DNA of 15,400 nt from Flavobacteriales bacterium UBA4660. GTDB taxonomy: Bacteria; Bacteroidota; Bacteroidia; Flavobacteriales_D; Sanyastnellaceae. Shown here piece after piece: positions 1 to 6,531 of this stretch. The translations under genes and the position numbers were made by a program. How positions within the stretch are numbered: the stretch's first letter is position 1; the number at the start of each line of letters is the position of its first letter. Under the pieces are notes generated by a model that ran no database searches, was not told where the DNA came from, and saw only the letters and a program-made list of their open reading frames with translations. The stretch spans positions 798 through 16,197 of the forward strand of contig DHLU01000138.1 in assembly GCA_002405435.1 (NCBI GenBank), given 5' to 3'.

Positions 1-1107
1 GGTGGCGGCCAGCTCGGGCGCATGCTGATTCAGGAAGCGGTAAATCTCGATCTGCGTGTTCATGTGCTCGATCCCGATTCAGAAGCCCCCTGCGCGGCGC
101 TGGCCCATGGTTTTACGGCGGGCAGCTTCGCCGATGAAGAGGCGGTGCTCGCATTTGGACGGAAATGCAATGTGCTTACCGTCGAGATAGAGCATGTACA
201 CACCGCTGCACTGAAAAAGCTTGTAGCTGAAGGTGTGCAGGTCTATCCGACTCCGGAGGTGCTGGAGCTGGTGCAGGATAAGGGGTTGCAAAAGCAGTTT
301 TACCAGCGTCACCAGATTCCGACCGCCTCCTTTCACCTGACCGAAAACCGGGAAGAACTGCTGAGCCACGCGGCCTCGTTTCCTGCGGTACAGAAACTGC
401 GTCGCGGAGGTTATGACGGCCGCGGAGTGCAGGTTTTGCACAGCGCAGCAGACCTTGGCAGCGCCTTCGATGCTCCCTCGGTACTAGAGAAGAAGATCTC
501 CTTCGACAAGGAAATTTCAGTGATCGTGGCCCGCAATGCCCGGGGAGAGGTGAGCACCTTTCCGCTGGTGGAGATGGAGTTTAATCCGCAGGCCAACCTG
601 GTGGAATTTCTGTTTAGTCCGGCCGATGTGCCGGCCCACCTCAGCGACCGGGCGCGGCATATCGCTGTGCAGCTTGCGGAGGCACTCAACCACGTGGGTT
701 TGCTTGCCGTTGAAATGTTTGTAGCAGGTGATGACATTCTGGTCAATGAGATGGCCCCGCGTCCACACAACAGCGGCCACCACACCATAGAGGCCAATGT
801 GACTTCGCAGTACGCGCAGCACCTGCGTGCGATACTCGGACTTCCGCTCGGCGATACGCGGCTGGTGGAGCCGGCCGTGATGGTGAACCTGCTGGGAGCA
901 CCGGGCCATGCCGGACCGGTCTATTATGAAGGACTCACACAGGTGCTCGGCTGGCCCGGCGTGCATGTGCACCTCTACGGGAAAAGCCAGACCAAACCTT
1001 TCCGGAAAATGGGACACGTTACCGTTCGCGCGGCCGAATTGTCAAGGGCGCAGCAACTCGCGCGGGAAGTGCTCAAAAGTGTGCGCGTGGTGACACGTGA
1101 GGAATAA
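1..1107 (+). CDS. purK: PurK, N5-carboxyaminoimidazole ribonucleotide synthase (5' partial)
   Basis: Cytoplasmic ATP-grasp enzyme of de novo purine synthesis. It uses ATP and bicarbonate to convert AIR to N5-CAIR, which PurE then rearranges. The frame is open from base 1 and begins GGGQLGRM, the glycine-rich motif that normally lies within the first 10 to 15 residues of PurK, so only a few N-terminal codons are missing; the internal ATG at 22 is not the start. The ATP-grasp core follows (KLRRGGYDGRGVQVL, then FDKEISVIVARN), and the PurK signature NEMAPRPHNSGHHTIEA sits about 245 residues in. The C-terminus has the usual small domain (GHVTVRA). About 368 residues are visible, close to full length. 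It converges on the OmpA-domain gene with only 17 bp between the stop codons, and no clear terminator hairpin is seen there. purE is not in the window. Identification is secure. Confidence 0.97.
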   Translation, partial: GGGQLGRMLIQEAVNLDLRVHVLDPDSEAPCAALAHGFTAGSFADEEAVLAFGRKCNVLTVEIEHVHTAALKKLVAEGVQVYPTPEVLELVQDKGLQKQFYQRHQIPTASFHLTENREELLSHAASFPAVQKLRRGGYDGRGVQVLHSAADLGSAFDAPSVLEKKISFDKEISVIVARNARGEVSTFPLVEMEFNPQANLVEFLFSPADVPAHLSDRARHIAVQLAEALNHVGLLAVEMFVAGDDILVNEMAPRPHNSGHHTIEANVTSQYAQHLRAILGLPLGDTRLVEPAVMVNLLGAPGHAGPVYYEGLTQVLGWPGVHVHLYGKSQTKPFRKMGHVTVRAAELSRAQQLAREVLKSVRVVTREE

Positions 1108-1124
1108 AAAAGAGAGGAATGGCA

Positions 1125-1856
1125 TCAGAGGCCGACAACCTCAATTTCGATGCGGCGGTTCGCTTCGGCCTGCCAGTCGGTCCTCGGGTCTGCGTATCGC
1201 ATGCGCAGGTTGCCGGCACCTTCTACAGTCAGGCGTTGTGCGTCGATGCCTTTGCTGACCAGATAGGTTTTAACCGTTTCGGCCCGTTGCAGGGTGGCTT
1301 TCATGATTCTCGGGTCGCCGATTTCGATGTCGGGACCGTTGCCGTGTCCGATAATCTTCATCTGTACCGAGGAATTAATCGTTAAAAACTGAATGAGTTC
1401 CTGCAGGGTAGTCTCGGACTTCTCATAAATCCGGGTTTCGTCGCCCAAAAAAGTAATGTCGTCAATGTCTGTTTTAAGTCCCACCGCCAGGGGTTGCAGG
1501 CTGATGCGCTCGGTGTGCAGCGACATTTCATCGGGCCAAAACTTGTGTGAGAAATACATGTAGCCTTCTTTCACGCAGGACACGGTGTATTGCCGGTATT
1601 TTTTAATGACGATGGTGGTGTCTGAGATACCCTGGAGAACTATGGGTTTGCGCGGATTCAGGCCCTTCCCGATCAGGTCTACGGGTATGGCAGCGCGTGA
1701 AATGCCATCTTTCACCTCCATCTGCATTCGCTGGTCGTAGTAGTCAGCATTTTCATCGTTGCCAATGGCCTGCTCCGAGATGAACTGGGCAAAGACCGGC
1801 CGGGTTCCCCCCAACAAGAGGGCAGCCGTAAAAGCAATGGCACAGAAGTATTTCAT
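1125..1856 (-). CDS. Divergent OmpA-domain periplasmic or outer-membrane protein
   Basis: A 243-residue protein with a signal peptide at about residues 1-24 (MKYFCAIAF...VFAQ), a beta-rich central region at about 50-130, and an OmpA-type C-terminal domain at about 135-243 ending in the typical NRRIEIEV. An upstream in-frame ATG at 1904 would place 16 residues before the signal peptide, so I chose the start at 1856. OmpA domains usually bind peptidoglycan diaminopimelate through an Asp in a GHTD motif and an Arg in the next helix. Here the first motif reads GHGN (residues 170-173), so the Asp is missing; the Arg appears kept (R191 in LQRAETV). The stretch usually reading IFFDF is also atypical (ITFLGDE). 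It lies 63 bp downstream of the CAMC gene and may share its transcript. The family is clear; peptidoglycan binding is uncertain. Confidence 0.85.
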   Translation of the reverse strand: MKYFCAIAFTAALLLGGTRPVFAQFISEQAIGNDENADYYDQRMQMEVKDGISRAAIPVDLIGKGLNPRKPIVLQGISDTTIVIKKYRQYTVSCVKEGYMYFSHKFWPDEMSLHTERISLQPLAVGLKTDIDDITFLGDETRIYEKSETTLQELIQFLTINSSVQMKIIGHGNGPDIEIGDPRIMKATLQRAETVKTYLVSKGIDAQRLTVEGAGNLRMRYADPRTDWQAEANRRIEIEVVGL

Positions 1857-1919
1857 CGTATTGATATACAAGGGCTTCGACCCGTTTACGAAAAACAATG
1901 CCAAAAGTTCTGGCGCAAT

Positions 1920-2153
1920 CTATCCGCGCAGGAATGACATGATTTTTTTGCGCCAGAATACCAACACCCCGGCCAGCAGCAATAGATAGGGGATAAAAAT
2001 CATGTACACGATGCCCCCGTTGAGCCCGCTTTGAAAACCTTTACTGGCATTTTCTGCATTGAGCCGGCACATGGCGCACTGACCGGCTGCCTGAAAGACC
2101 TGTCCGGCTGTCATTGCCGCGGTCAGGAGTAAAAATTTCAGTCGCAGTTTCAT
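1920..2153 (-). CDS. Small membrane protein with CAMC motif, oxidase-cluster associated
   Basis: A 77-residue protein with a hydrophobic N-terminal signal or anchor (residues 4-24), a Cys pair in GQCAMCR (C26 and C29), a short polar stretch, one transmembrane segment at about 46-67 and a basic tail (FWRKKIMSFLRG). An ATG at 2180 would add nine residues ahead of the MKLRLKF signal start, so 2153 is preferred. From memory, similar small CxMC membrane proteins sit beside SCO and DUF420 genes in other Bacteroidota, with no known function. The C-x-x-C pair just after the signal would face the periplasm and could bind copper or exchange disulfides; this is inference. There is no CxxCH, so it is not a c-type cytochrome. 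It is separated from DUF420 by 96 bp that include a small hairpin and a Bacteroidota-like -7 box. Confidence 0.75.
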   Translation of the reverse strand: MKLRLKFLLLTAAMTAGQVFQAAGQCAMCRLNAENASKGFQSGLNGGIVYMIFIPYLLLLAGVLVFWRKKIMSFLRG

Positions 2154-2157
2154 AGAA

Positions 2158-2165
2158 CAAATATA
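2158..2165 (-). promoter_or_regulatory. Candidate Bacteroidota -7 box upstream of the CAMC gene
   Basis: The minus strand reads TATATTTG, an exact match to the Bacteroidota -7 consensus TAnnTTTG, only 4 bp before the chosen ATG at 2153. No TTTG sits at the expected 17 to 23 bp upstream; a TTTTG lies about 12 bp away. If real, the transcript would be nearly leaderless. An 8-bp match of this type can occur by chance, so this is weak. Confidence 0.25.
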
Positions 2166-2219
2166 GGTTGAGTTTTTCAAAATTGCGCTTCAGTTATTTG
2201 GGGGTATCCTGCAGGAAGG

Positions 2220-2234
2220 CCACGGCTGCCGTGG
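2220..2234 (-). terminator. Short hairpin after the DUF420 gene
   Basis: A perfect 6-bp inverted repeat CCACGG/CCGTGG with a 3-base loop lies 15 bp past the DUF420 stop codon, next to a 10-bp palindrome TCCTGCAGGA (2207-2216). No run of T follows on the minus strand, so it is not a textbook intrinsic terminator. It may weaken read-through from the oxidase operon into the CAMC and OmpA genes, or mean nothing. Confidence 0.25.
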
Positions 2235-2249
2235 TTTCAGGCCGCTGCA

Positions 2250-2804
2250 TCACTGTGGGTAATAGGGTGAGATCATCAGGTACACCACTACGCCGGTTAC
2301 GGCTACATAAAGCCAGATCGGCAGTGTGATGCGCGCAATCTTGCGGTGGCGGTCATACCGGGCTGCCAGCGCGCGGGTATAGGAGATCAGCACCAGGGGC
2401 ACGATAGCTGCCGACAGCACGATGTGGCTGACCAGGATAAAGGCATAGGCAGTACGGATGAATCCTTCTCCGCCGAATCGGGTGGTGGGCATGGTGCTGT
2501 GGTAAATCACGTAACACACCAGAAAGAGTATGGAAAAGGCCAGACAGAGGGTCATCAGCCTTCTGTGGAGTACCACCTGCTTGTTGCGAATGGCGAGGAA
2601 GGCGGCTACGAGCAACACCGCCGTAAGACCGTTGAGTGTCGCATAGAAGGGCGGCAGCCTGCGGAGCCAGGTGCTCATGGCCGGGCTGATGTCTTCGGGT
2701 TTGGGAAGCACATAGAGAATGGCCACGGCGATCGGAATCAGTGCAGAAACCAGTAGAATGAATCTCCGGGCCTTTTTTTCGCCGGTTTGTTGTTCGTTAG
2801 TCAT
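2250..2804 (-). CDS. DUF420 (CtaM-like) oxidase assembly membrane protein
   Basis: A 184-residue protein with about five transmembrane segments (roughly 15-33, 52-72, 83-102, 118-143, 160-178). It matches the DUF420 family pattern: PPFYATLNGLTAVLL, then HRRLMTLCLAFSILFLVCY, a loop IYHSTMPTTRFGGEG, and HRKIARITLPIWLYVAVTGV. Conserved-looking histidines fall at 80, 102, 127 and 153. DUF420 members such as CtaM in staphylococci are needed to assemble heme A-containing terminal oxidases, and this one closes a run of oxidase assembly genes. Its ATG overlaps the stop of the canonical SCO gene by 4 bp (ATGA), so translational coupling is likely. The family call is strong; the exact molecular role (heme handling or assembly) is not established. 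Confidence 0.9.
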   Translation of the reverse strand: MTNEQQTGEKKARRFILLVSALIPIAVAILYVLPKPEDISPAMSTWLRRLPPFYATLNGLTAVLLVAAFLAIRNKQVVLHRRLMTLCLAFSILFLVCYVIYHSTMPTTRFGGEGFIRTAYAFILVSHIVLSAAIVPLVLISYTRALAARYDRHRKIARITLPIWLYVAVTGVVVYLMISPYYPQ

Positions 2805-3448
2805 TTTGATGTTACCAAGTGGGTTATGTCGTTAAACAATCTGTCTACGTCCTTTGTTGACGTGCCGTCATAAATTCCCCTGAGGTGACGATGTGCATCG
2901 ACCAGGGCGAACTGCTCGCTGTGAAAGAAACCACCGGCTGCCGTGTCTGAAGGCATGGCGGTCAGGAAATATCCTTGCTGTGCCTGGCGGTAAATTTCGG
3001 CAGCCTCTCCGGTTACAAAATTCCAGTTGGTTGTGTGGGCACCGATGCGGCCGGCATATTCCTTCAGCACGGCAGGCGTATCGTGAGTGGGGTCAACCGT
3101 ATGGGAGAGGAGGGCAACGCGGTCGGAGAGTTTTTCTTTTTCAATCAGTGCCTGCAGCCGCACCAGTTGGGCGCTCATGGCAGGGCAGATGGTTGGGCAG
3201 GTGGTGAAGAAAAAATCGGCCACATATACCTTGCCTTCATATTGCCGGTGTGAGATGGTTGCGCTGTCTTGGTTGATAAAAACGAAAGCGGGAATGGTAT
3301 AGTAGGCTGTGTCGGTGCTGCCGGGCTGCACCTCATGTTGGCCGAGATAGGGCAGATGTGCAGCGTGCGAACTGCTTTTATCAGTGTGGTTGCATGCCAG
3401 GCATACTGGCACCATAAGCCACAGGCAAAGCCGGCTGAACTTACGCAT
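2801..3448 (-). CDS. SCO1/SenC-family copper chaperone (lipoprotein)
   Basis: A 215-residue thioredoxin-fold protein that delivers copper to the CuA site of cytochrome c oxidase subunit II. The three family copper ligands are visible: CPTICP (C84 and C88) in FFTTCPTICPAM, and H176 in GGFFHSEQF, followed by ALVD and LRGIYDG. The N-terminus MRKFSRLCLWLMVPVCLAC looks like a lipoprotein signal with Cys19 as the lipidated residue; the lipobox is slightly off consensus (Cys at -3). An upstream ATG at 3484 would add 12 polar residues ahead of the signal and lengthen the overlap, so 3448 is chosen, giving an 8-bp overlap (ATGCGTAA) with the preceding SCO-like gene. It would act on the periplasmic face, tethered to a membrane. 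Tight packing with DUF420 and oxidase subunits supports the role. Confidence 0.95.
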   Translation of the reverse strand: MRKFSRLCLWLMVPVCLACNHTDKSSSHAAHLPYLGQHEVQPGSTDTAYYTIPAFVFINQDSATISHRQYEGKVYVADFFFTTCPTICPAMSAQLVRLQALIEKEKLSDRVALLSHTVDPTHDTPAVLKEYAGRIGAHTTNWNFVTGEAAEIYRQAQQGYFLTAMPSDTAAGGFFHSEQFALVDAHRHLRGIYDGTSTKDVDRLFNDITHLVTSK

Positions 3449-4100
3449 CGCGTCGCTTTTTTTCCCGGAACCGCCGGTCGTCAATTTCTTTCTTCAGGTA
3501 GCCGATGTCTTCCACCAGCTTGCGTACTTCTTCTCCGATGTTGCCGTTGTAGCTACCCCGGATATGGCCCTGGTCATCTACAAGTTTCAGGGTGGAGGTG
3601 CTGGCTACCTCTGTCAGTCCAAAGAGCTGAAGGGCCAGGCTGTCGACTACGGAAGACGGACCTGTAAGGTATTGCCACTTACCGGGTGAGGCGTTGTATT
3701 CGGTGTTTTTGTCAACGTATTCCTTCAGTGCCGGCGGGGCATCGTTAGCGGTGGAAAAGGTTACGATCAGCACGTCGGGCTGTGCGCGGTAACGCCAGTT
3801 AGGCACGAGCATCTGGCTGGTGATATCGGCGATCAGGGGGTCTTGTACCGAGTAGAAGGAAGCGACCCACACCTTGCCTCGCAGGGAGTCTGAGGAGAAA
3901 GGCACTCCTTCCTGATTGGTGAGCGTGAAAGCCGGAAGGCGGTAGCGGCTTGTTGCGTCTTGCTGGCCTTCCCGGGTGTAGTATGGAAGGGTCAGGAAGT
4001 GGTGATCAGCGTAGGCGAAAAACAATACCAGTGCGAGGGGAAACAAAAAGAGCATCGCGGTCAGCACCAGACGCTTTTTCCACCATGACCGGCCCGGCAT
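3441..4100 (-). CDS. SCO-like membrane-anchored protein lacking copper ligands
   Basis: A 219-residue protein with one N-terminal transmembrane anchor (about 10-30) and a SCO/thioredoxin-type domain. Family landmarks remain: RLPAFTLTNQEG, DSLRGKVWVASFY, APPALKEYV, and LVDDQGHIRGSYNG. Aligned by eye to the next gene, the CxxxC copper motif reads VQDPLIAD (Q86 and I90 in place of the two Cys) and the His ligand is replaced near S167, so all three metal ligands are absent. In Bacteroidota the SCO gene of this cluster often carries just such an anchor and a HxxxxLPYY start, so this copy may be the ancestral one that lost catalysis while its neighbour took over. The C-terminus is highly charged (KKEIDDRRFREKKRRDA). 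The reading frame is intact and lies 3 bp after subunit IV, so it is probably expressed. It could be a scaffold or partner for the active SCO. Confidence 0.87.
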   Translation of the reverse strand: MPGRSWWKKRLVLTAMLFLFPLALVLFFAYADHHFLTLPYYTREGQQDATSRYRLPAFTLTNQEGVPFSSDSLRGKVWVASFYSVQDPLIADITSQMLVPNWRYRAQPDVLIVTFSTANDAPPALKEYVDKNTEYNASPGKWQYLTGPSSVVDSLALQLFGLTEVASTSTLKLVDDQGHIRGSYNGNIGEEVRKLVEDIGYLKKEIDDRRFREKKRRDA

Positions 4101-4103
4101 GTC

Positions 4104-4481
4104 TTACCTGAACAGGCTGTTTGCTTCCTGAACGCTTAAACCTTCCCACAACCCGATAAAAATCAGGTACATGATAAACAGCGCGTAGGGCAGCAGGATG
4201 ACATACTTGAGGTTTTTTCGTTCGTCACCCAGGTGCATGAATACAAGAACGATATAGGCTGCTTTCACCAGCGTGAGTACAATAAAAGCGTGCTTGATGG
4301 TCTCCCAGGCGAAAGTGCCGTTACGCTTGAAGAACACACCCATAAACACCTCCACAACGGTGATGACCGTGAGGATGATGGTGACGGCATATAGTTTCTT
4401 GCGGATTTTCTTGCCTTCTTCCTCGCTGTGCGTGGCGTCGACGGCATACTGGTCGTTTACGATAAGATCATCTCTTTCCAT
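4104..4481 (-). CDS. Cytochrome c oxidase subunit IV (caa3-type, bacterial)
   Basis: A 125-residue small membrane subunit of a heme-copper oxidase. An acidic N-terminus (about 1-28) precedes three transmembrane helices (about 30-50, 64-83, 92-112). The landmarks are the first-helix stretch VITVVEVFMGVFF, KHAFIVLTLVKAAYIVLVFMHLGDE and the closing IFIGLWEG, which fit the prokaryotic COX4 family. The subunit is thought to stabilise the core rather than take part in catalysis. It lies 24 bp after subunit III and 3 bp before the ligand-less SCO gene, in one operon. Confidence 0.93.
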   Translation of the reverse strand: MERDDLIVNDQYAVDATHSEEEGKKIRKKLYAVTIILTVITVVEVFMGVFFKRNGTFAWETIKHAFIVLTLVKAAYIVLVFMHLGDERKNLKYVILLPYALFIMYLIFIGLWEGLSVQEANSLFR

Positions 4482-4505
4482 GGGTTCAGCGGTTTTCGGG
4501 AGCGT

Positions 4506-5600
4506 TTATACGAGGTAGAAAAATGTGAATACAAATACCCATACCAGGTCTACAAAGTGCCAGTACAGTCCGATTTTTTCGATCATCTCATAGTGGCCCC
4601 GGCGCATAAACACACCGCGGATCACCATCAGCCAGATGATGATGTTGATAACCACGCCGGAGAAGACGTGGAAGCCATGGAAACCTGTGATGAAGAAAAA
4701 GAAATTGGCGTACTGCTGGTCTTGTCCGTATTCGTTTTTGCTCAGGTTGGCCCCGAATGCAAAACTGTTGGCAGCGCGGGCATTCCAGAGCGTTTCAACA
4801 CCCGGGCCCGTTACCTGCAGGGCGCGGAGGTCTTCGCTGCCTTCGCGTACCAGGGTGTATTTGTTGATGTACAGTTTATCGAGGTATGCATCTACCGGAC
4901 CATGGTGTTTGGCTTCGGCGGTGTGTGCACCATGGCCGTGGTCAGCATGTGCGCCGTGGTCATCGTGCGCGGCTGCCTCCTCATGCCCGTGGGCCGCACC
5001 TGCCGGGGCTGCGCCAAATATTACATTGACGTCGTGTCCGGCGTCCATGGCATGTTCGTATTCGTGGCCGAACGATTCGGGCATATGCACCCAGGAGCCG
5101 GGGGCAATGGTCATTTGACGGGTTTTGCCGTTTTCATCCACGGCATCAACGGTTACCGCCTGCGTCAGCTGAAAACCGCCTCCGCTGCCATGTATAAAGT
5201 GGTACCACTCCCAGGCCTGCGAACCCACAAAAAAGAATCCTCCGATAATGGTATAGCCGAGCCACTTGATCACCCCCTTGTTGTCGAGGCGGTGGCCTGC
5301 TTCTACCGCGAGCACCATCGTCACCGACGAAATGATGAGGATGAAGGTCATGAGTGCCACATAGACCAGTGGGTAACCGGTACCCAAAACAGGCAGGGCC
5401 TCAAAAACCTGCTCGCCTACGGGCCAGGCATGAGCAGAACCATGGCGAATCACCCCGTAAGCCGTGAGCAGACCTCCGAAGGTCAGCGCATCGGAAACGA
5501 GAAAATACCACATCATCATTTTTCCATAGCTGATGGAAAATGGCGACTGGCCGCCACCCCACAGTTCATCGTTGGTCACTGGTTTTGCGTGTGCTCCCAT
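4506..5600 (-). CDS. ctaE: Cytochrome c oxidase subunit III with His-rich insertion
   Basis: A 364-residue subunit III of a heme-copper oxidase, longer than the roughly 200 to 260 residues of ordinary five- to seven-helix members. Helices fall at about 28-50, 75-98, 112-135, 297-325 and 340-362. Family landmarks are KMMMWYFLVSDALTFGG, SQAWEWYHF, FFFFITGFHGFHVFSG and GLYWHFVDLVWVFVF. The extra length is a soluble insertion at about 137-295, probably periplasmic, that includes ten histidines within residues 204-233. Large loops at this place are common in Bacteroidota; the His density is what stands out. The start GAHAKPVTNDELWGGG has no competing upstream ATG of note. The 117 bp upstream hold a candidate promoter, so it may be transcribed separately from the second subunit III gene as well as by read-through. 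Confidence 0.95.
   Translation of the reverse strand: MGAHAKPVTNDELWGGGQSPFSISYGKMMMWYFLVSDALTFGGLLTAYGVIRHGSAHAWPVGEQVFEALPVLGTGYPLVYVALMTFILIISSVTMVLAVEAGHRLDNKGVIKWLGYTIIGGFFFVGSQAWEWYHFIHGSGGGFQLTQAVTVDAVDENGKTRQMTIAPGSWVHMPESFGHEYEHAMDAGHDVNVIFGAAPAGAAHGHEEAAAHDDHGAHADHGHGAHTAEAKHHGPVDAYLDKLYINKYTLVREGSEDLRALQVTGPGVETLWNARAANSFAFGANLSKNEYGQDQQYANFFFFITGFHGFHVFSGVVINIIIWLMVIRGVFMRRGHYEMIEKIGLYWHFVDLVWVFVFTFFYLV
4902..4991 (-). other. Histidine-rich segment in subunit III insertion
   Basis: Residues 204-233 of the subunit III protein contain 10 histidines in 30 positions, interspersed with Ala, Gly, Asp and Glu (for example AHDDHGAHADHGHGAH). The segment looks disordered and low in complexity. 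Such stretches can bind Cu, Zn or Ni, which would be in keeping with a copper enzyme, but metal binding here is inference. Confidence 0.85.
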
Positions 5601-5643
5601 GGATCTGGATACAGGTTTTTCGTTGTTACGACTAATTCGGGCG

Positions 5644-5674
5644 CAAGTTTAATCCCTAATTGCCTTCCCGCAAA
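5644..5674 (-). promoter_or_regulatory. Candidate internal promoter before His-rich subunit III gene
   Basis: On the minus strand TTTG, a 19-bp spacer and TAAACTTG fit the Bacteroidota sigma-A pattern TTTG/N17-23/TAnnTTTG with a single mismatch in the -7 box. The predicted start would leave a leader of roughly 35 bases before the ATG at 5600. It sits in the longest gap (117 bp) inside the oxidase cluster, where an internal promoter is plausible. Confidence 0.4.
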
Positions 5675-5717
5675 CGAGTTTTGTTCATAGTCAGCCGTTG
5701 AATAATGGCCGCAGGGC

Positions 5718-6497
5718 TTAATACAGGAAAAAGAGGAAGAAGAACAGGTATAACCACAGGATACCCATGAAGTGCCAGTACATACCCGCTGCCCGCAGGC
5801 TGATGCTGTTTTCGGGGTTAATCACCCCTTTGAACAATCTTACAACATTGATAATCAAATAAATAAGACCAAGGCAGAGGTGGGCAATGTGGAGGAAGAT
5901 GAGTACGCAGATCAGGGCACCGGCGGTATTGAACTTCTCCTTGAAATTTTTCGATAATGGATTGGCTTTCAGGGTGTCACTGGGTGAATAGAATTCTCCT
6001 GCGTCTTCCTGCAGCACTTCCCCGTTATACGTGATGGTGTAGTCGGCTCCATAGGTGCCGGTAATCTGATCGAGGGAATTCCAACGCGAGCGCCACGAGC
6101 CGTTTTCATTTTTGGTGAGGGTGGCCCCCAGTCCTTTGGCACTCAATGCATTCCATCCCGCTGTCTGGGTAAAGCAAAAGGCGATGCCCAGCGCCAGTGC
6201 TGACAGGGTAAGGGCAATGGCCGGCCCTTTTTGAGCGCGGTGAATCGCCCGGAGGGCCATAATCAGTGCCCCGCTGGCGAGGGCTACGAGGGCGTTGCTC
6301 CACCAGAGTATCGCCGGCGGCTGCACACGCACCCAAAAACTGCTTTGGTTGGTTACGAGGACCACGCTGGTCAGCCCGGCAAAGAGCATGACGATGGCGA
6401 AGATGATCAGGTACATCATCATCTTCTTGGTGCGGATTTTCACTTCGGGATCATAATCCGCGAAGACGTCTTTTTTGGTGGGAATGGTGGTTTCCAT
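5718..6497 (-). CDS. Cytochrome c oxidase subunit III, second copy
   Basis: A 259-residue heme-copper oxidase subunit III-type membrane protein. Helices fall at about 26-48, 62-83, 92-112, 191-219 and 235-258. Landmarks are KKMMMYLIIFAIVMLFAGL, WWSNALVALASGALIMALRAI, FLHIAHLCLGLIYLIINVVRLFKG and the C-terminal AAGMYWHFMGILWLYLFF. A polar loop of about 75 residues (115-190) separates helices 3 and 4, in the same place as the His-rich insertion of the next gene but without the histidines. The frame is open up to 6713, but the added 72 residues overlap cyoE and look like a shadow, so METTIPTKK at 6497 is the start, 34 bp after cyoE. Tandem subunit III genes after cyoE are usual in Bacteroidota; the two probably serve the same complex. 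Confidence 0.93.
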   Translation of the reverse strand: METTIPTKKDVFADYDPEVKIRTKKMMMYLIIFAIVMLFAGLTSVVLVTNQSSFWVRVQPPAILWWSNALVALASGALIMALRAIHRAQKGPAIALTLSALALGIAFCFTQTAGWNALSAKGLGATLTKNENGSWRSRWNSLDQITGTYGADYTITYNGEVLQEDAGEFYSPSDTLKANPLSKNFKEKFNTAGALICVLIFLHIAHLCLGLIYLIINVVRLFKGVINPENSISLRAAGMYWHFMGILWLYLFFFLFFLY

Positions 6498-6531
6498 GGT
6501 GTTCAATATCCCAGCTGCGCGCAGCACCTCA

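Noticed and set aside
1108..1124. Possible shared terminator between purK and the OmpA-domain gene
   Set aside because: The 17-bp gap has a short A run but no inverted repeat.
4428..5690. A 420-residue plus-strand open frame opposite the subunit III gene
   Set aside because: It is the antisense shadow of the subunit III gene, whose transmembrane helices and family motifs are unmistakable on the minus strand; the plus-strand product has no recognisable motif.
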